Source: a virus
IMG/VR virus record: IMGVR_UViG_3300042938_000109
Location: 1 to 23,023 of that record
DNA length: 23,023 nucleotides
Direction: 5' to 3' (one strand)
Shown: positions 21,417 through 23,023 of the stretch, one piece after another
Position numbering within the stretch: the stretch's first letter is position 1
How the letters are laid out: every line of letters starts with the position of its first letter
Translations under genes and position numbers: made by a program
Notes under the pieces: generated by a model
Database searches by the model: none
The model's input: only the letters and a program-made list of their open reading frames with translations
What the model was told of the DNA's origin: nothing

Positions 21417-23023
21417 ATGGCCAACTACATCCGCTTGCCCAACGGCGCGTACTATGAAGCTACAGAAGGACAGTCCCCTGCGGATGCCTTTCGAGACGCA
21501 TATAAGTACTTTCCACAAGCGTTTGGTGTAGAAGCCCCAGCCCCCACAACTAAAAGCGGTCTGGGCGGGGCGTTTGGTAAGGGGCTTGAGTCACTTCTGT
21601 CCAGCGGACAGACCGCCGCAGAATCCCTGATGGGGTCTCCCGAGGAAGCGGCCAAAAGCGCATTGGCACGCGGAGAAGCTCGGAGTAAAAAATACGAAGA
21701 GCAGGTCAGTTGGGATAAGGTCAAGAAGGCATACGAAGAGCAAGGCGTCTTTTCTGCCGCCAAGGAAGCGCTGGGCCAAGTCCCCGCAGCCATTGCTGAA
21801 CAAGCGCCCAACATAGCATCGACACTGGGCGCGGCCCGGTTGGGCGCAACAGCAGGCTCCGTCTTTGGCCCGGTCGGCACGATTGTTGGCGGCGTGGCAG
21901 GCGCAGCCGCCCCGTCTTTAATCTCCCAGTTTGGCGGCAACATCGAGCGCCAAGCCGCTGAACAGCAGGCCAGGGGAGAAACGCTCAACATTGACCGAGG
22001 TGCGGCAGCAGCCGCTGCTTTGCCCCAGGCTGCACTGGATGTGGCCGGGACGTTCATTCCTTTGGGCGGGCAGCTTGTAAGCAAACTGACAGGAATACCC
22101 GTCAAAGCGTTGACGATTGGAGCAGGCAACGCCACCAAGCTGGCCGAAGAGCGTTTGCTTGCAACCTTGGCCAAAGGCACCGCCGTTGGCGCAGTAGCTG
22201 AAATCCCCACGGAAATTACCCAGCAGATGCTAGAGCGTGCACAAGCAGGGTTGTCTCTCACAGACAGCGATGCGTTGGCTGAATATGGCAGGACTGCATA
22301 CCAAGTTGGTCTGCTGGCCCCTATTGGCGGGGCTGGCCGATTGTCTGAGCGCGGTGCTGCACGCGACACTGTGGCCAAACAAAAAGCGGACGAAGCCGCC
22401 CAGGCCGCGCAAGAAGCCGAAGCTGCCAAGAATGCACCAGAAGCACTGATTGCTTTGGACGATCAGTACCGGGCTGCGGCTGCACAGCGCCAACAACTTG
22501 AAGCATTGGTTGCAACCAAGCCCACCAAGGCCTCCACGGTAGAAGAGAAGAAGGCATATGTCGCGGCCAAGCAAGAGCTGGCCAAGTTCAACAACGAGTT
22601 CAAACCGCTGGAAGCCGAATACCAGCAGCGCAAAGAAGCGATTGACGCGTTGTACGCACAGCAAGCGGCGCAGATGGAAGCTGAGACAGCCGGGGCACAG
22701 CCAACCGCTGCACAGGCAATCCCCAACGCTACCGCACTACCGCCCGTCACCAAGCTGATGGACCAGTTAAGTCAAATACGCACCCAGATCGACACGGTTG
22801 AAACTCAGTTGGCCGCAGGCCCAAGCATTGAAGAGCAAGAACAACTCCAGGCCCAGCGCCAAGCGTTGCTCCCTCAACTGGAGTCCTTGGGCGCGGTGGT
22901 AACTGAGCGCGGGGGTGTGGCAGCGTCCGAGAAAGAGTTCCTGGGCGAACTCAAAGCCGCAGAAAAGAAACGCCTTGAGTTGTTGGCCAAGGGGGACTTC
23001 GACGCTGCCGCCCAGCAAGTCAC
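21417..23023 (+). CDS. Very large internal virion / DNA ejection protein, 3' partial
   Basis: The frame runs from ATG 21417 off the window end without a stop, giving at least 535 residues. A GTG at 21408 is in frame too; neither has more than a weak ribosome site (GAGTG). The N-terminus (IRLPNGAYYEATEGQSPADA, then a FPQAFG turn) matches the short opening domain of giant internal virion proteins in podovirus-like phages. Residues 135-175 are a Gly/Ala-rich hydrophobic stretch (GPVGTIVGGVAGAAAP) that could insert in a membrane. Residues about 255-315 hold EIPTEITQQMLERAQAGL and YGRTAYQVGLLAPIGGAG, a recurrent block in such proteins as I recall them. Beyond 320 it is Ala/Gln/Glu-rich coiled coil. 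It probably forms part of the ejection channel; enzymatic domains may lie beyond the window. Confidence 0.78.
   Translation, partial: MANYIRLPNGAYYEATEGQSPADAFRDAYKYFPQAFGVEAPAPTTKSGLGGAFGKGLESLLSSGQTAAESLMGSPEEAAKSALARGEARSKKYEEQVSWDKVKKAYEEQGVFSAAKEALGQVPAAIAEQAPNIASTLGAARLGATAGSVFGPVGTIVGGVAGAAAPSLISQFGGNIERQAAEQQARGETLNIDRGAAAAAALPQAALDVAGTFIPLGGQLVSKLTGIPVKALTIGAGNATKLAEERLLATLAKGTAVGAVAEIPTEITQQMLERAQAGLSLTDSDALAEYGRTAYQVGLLAPIGGAGRLSERGAARDTVAKQKADEAAQAAQEAEAAKNAPEALIALDDQYRAAAAQRQQLEALVATKPTKASTVEEKKAYVAAKQELAKFNNEFKPLEAEYQQRKEAIDALYAQQAAQMEAETAGAQPTAAQAIPNATALPPVTKLMDQLSQIRTQIDTVETQLAAGPSIEEQEQLQAQRQALLPQLESLGAVVTERGGVAASEKEFLGELKAAEKKRLELLAKGDFDAAAQQV

Noticed and set aside
21452-22429. 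Long antisense open frame (325 codons) opposite the giant virion protein
   Set aside because: It follows the codon shadow of an Ala/Gln-rich sense gene, gives Ala/Ser/Pro-rich text without domains, and has no gene neighbours on that strand.

Overview
This window is a tightly packed, single-strand (all +) stretch of a tailed double-stranded DNA phage genome. It holds the head-to-tail adaptor, tail, fibre, lysis and internal-virion part of the late region. Two neck proteins look like the P22 tail machine: a gp4-like adaptor at 1151-2089 and a gp10-like stabilization protein at 13414-15744. They point to a podovirus-type (short-tailed) phage. Strong AAGGA-type ribosome sites, a GH24 lysozyme and a GTA-type holin point to a Gram-negative host. 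The gene set resembles those of uncultured aquatic phages, so a freshwater proteobacterial host is plausible, but this is inference. Terminase, portal and coat genes are not here and probably lie upstream.

Layout: 3-1148, a Gln/Met/Gly-rich protein open at its 5' side. 1151-3661, gp4-like adaptor, zinc-ribbon protein, two small basic proteins and a second adaptor-like protein. 3661-4788, two paralogous small beta-rich structural proteins flanking a 64-residue protein. 4815-6776, a protein with about 28 repeats of 20 residues and four 11-residue repeats at its end. 6785-11235, two long tail fibres and a fibre-assembly-like protein. 11246-13405, a lysis cassette: four consecutive membrane or membrane-anchored proteins, then the endolysin. 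13414-16386, gp10-like protein and a C1q-like virion protein. 16418-21358, Ala/Gly-rich protein, degenerate GNAT-fold protein and two Gln-rich probable internal virion proteins. 21417 to the window end, the first 535 codons of a very large internal virion (DNA ejection) protein.

The genes are joined by three kinds of junction: 1-4 nt start/stop overlaps, stop codons fused to the next Shine-Dalgarno (TAAGGR or TAGGA), and a few short gaps. There is no gene-free stretch longer than 58 nt, and I saw no tRNA, CRISPR array, integrase, insertion sequence or convincing terminator.

The points most worth a second look are: the apparent ATT start codon at 11246; a 145-nt dual-coding overlap between two membrane-protein genes; two tiny coupled reading frames (4788-4811 and 16383-16421) that fill intergenic gaps; Ala-Thr-Leu/Thr tripeptide arrays that form parts of both fibres; sequence modules shared between different virion proteins; and a short Met-Ala-x-Gly-Gly motif recurring in internal virion proteins. 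No wholly new system such as a defence island or retroelement is visible.
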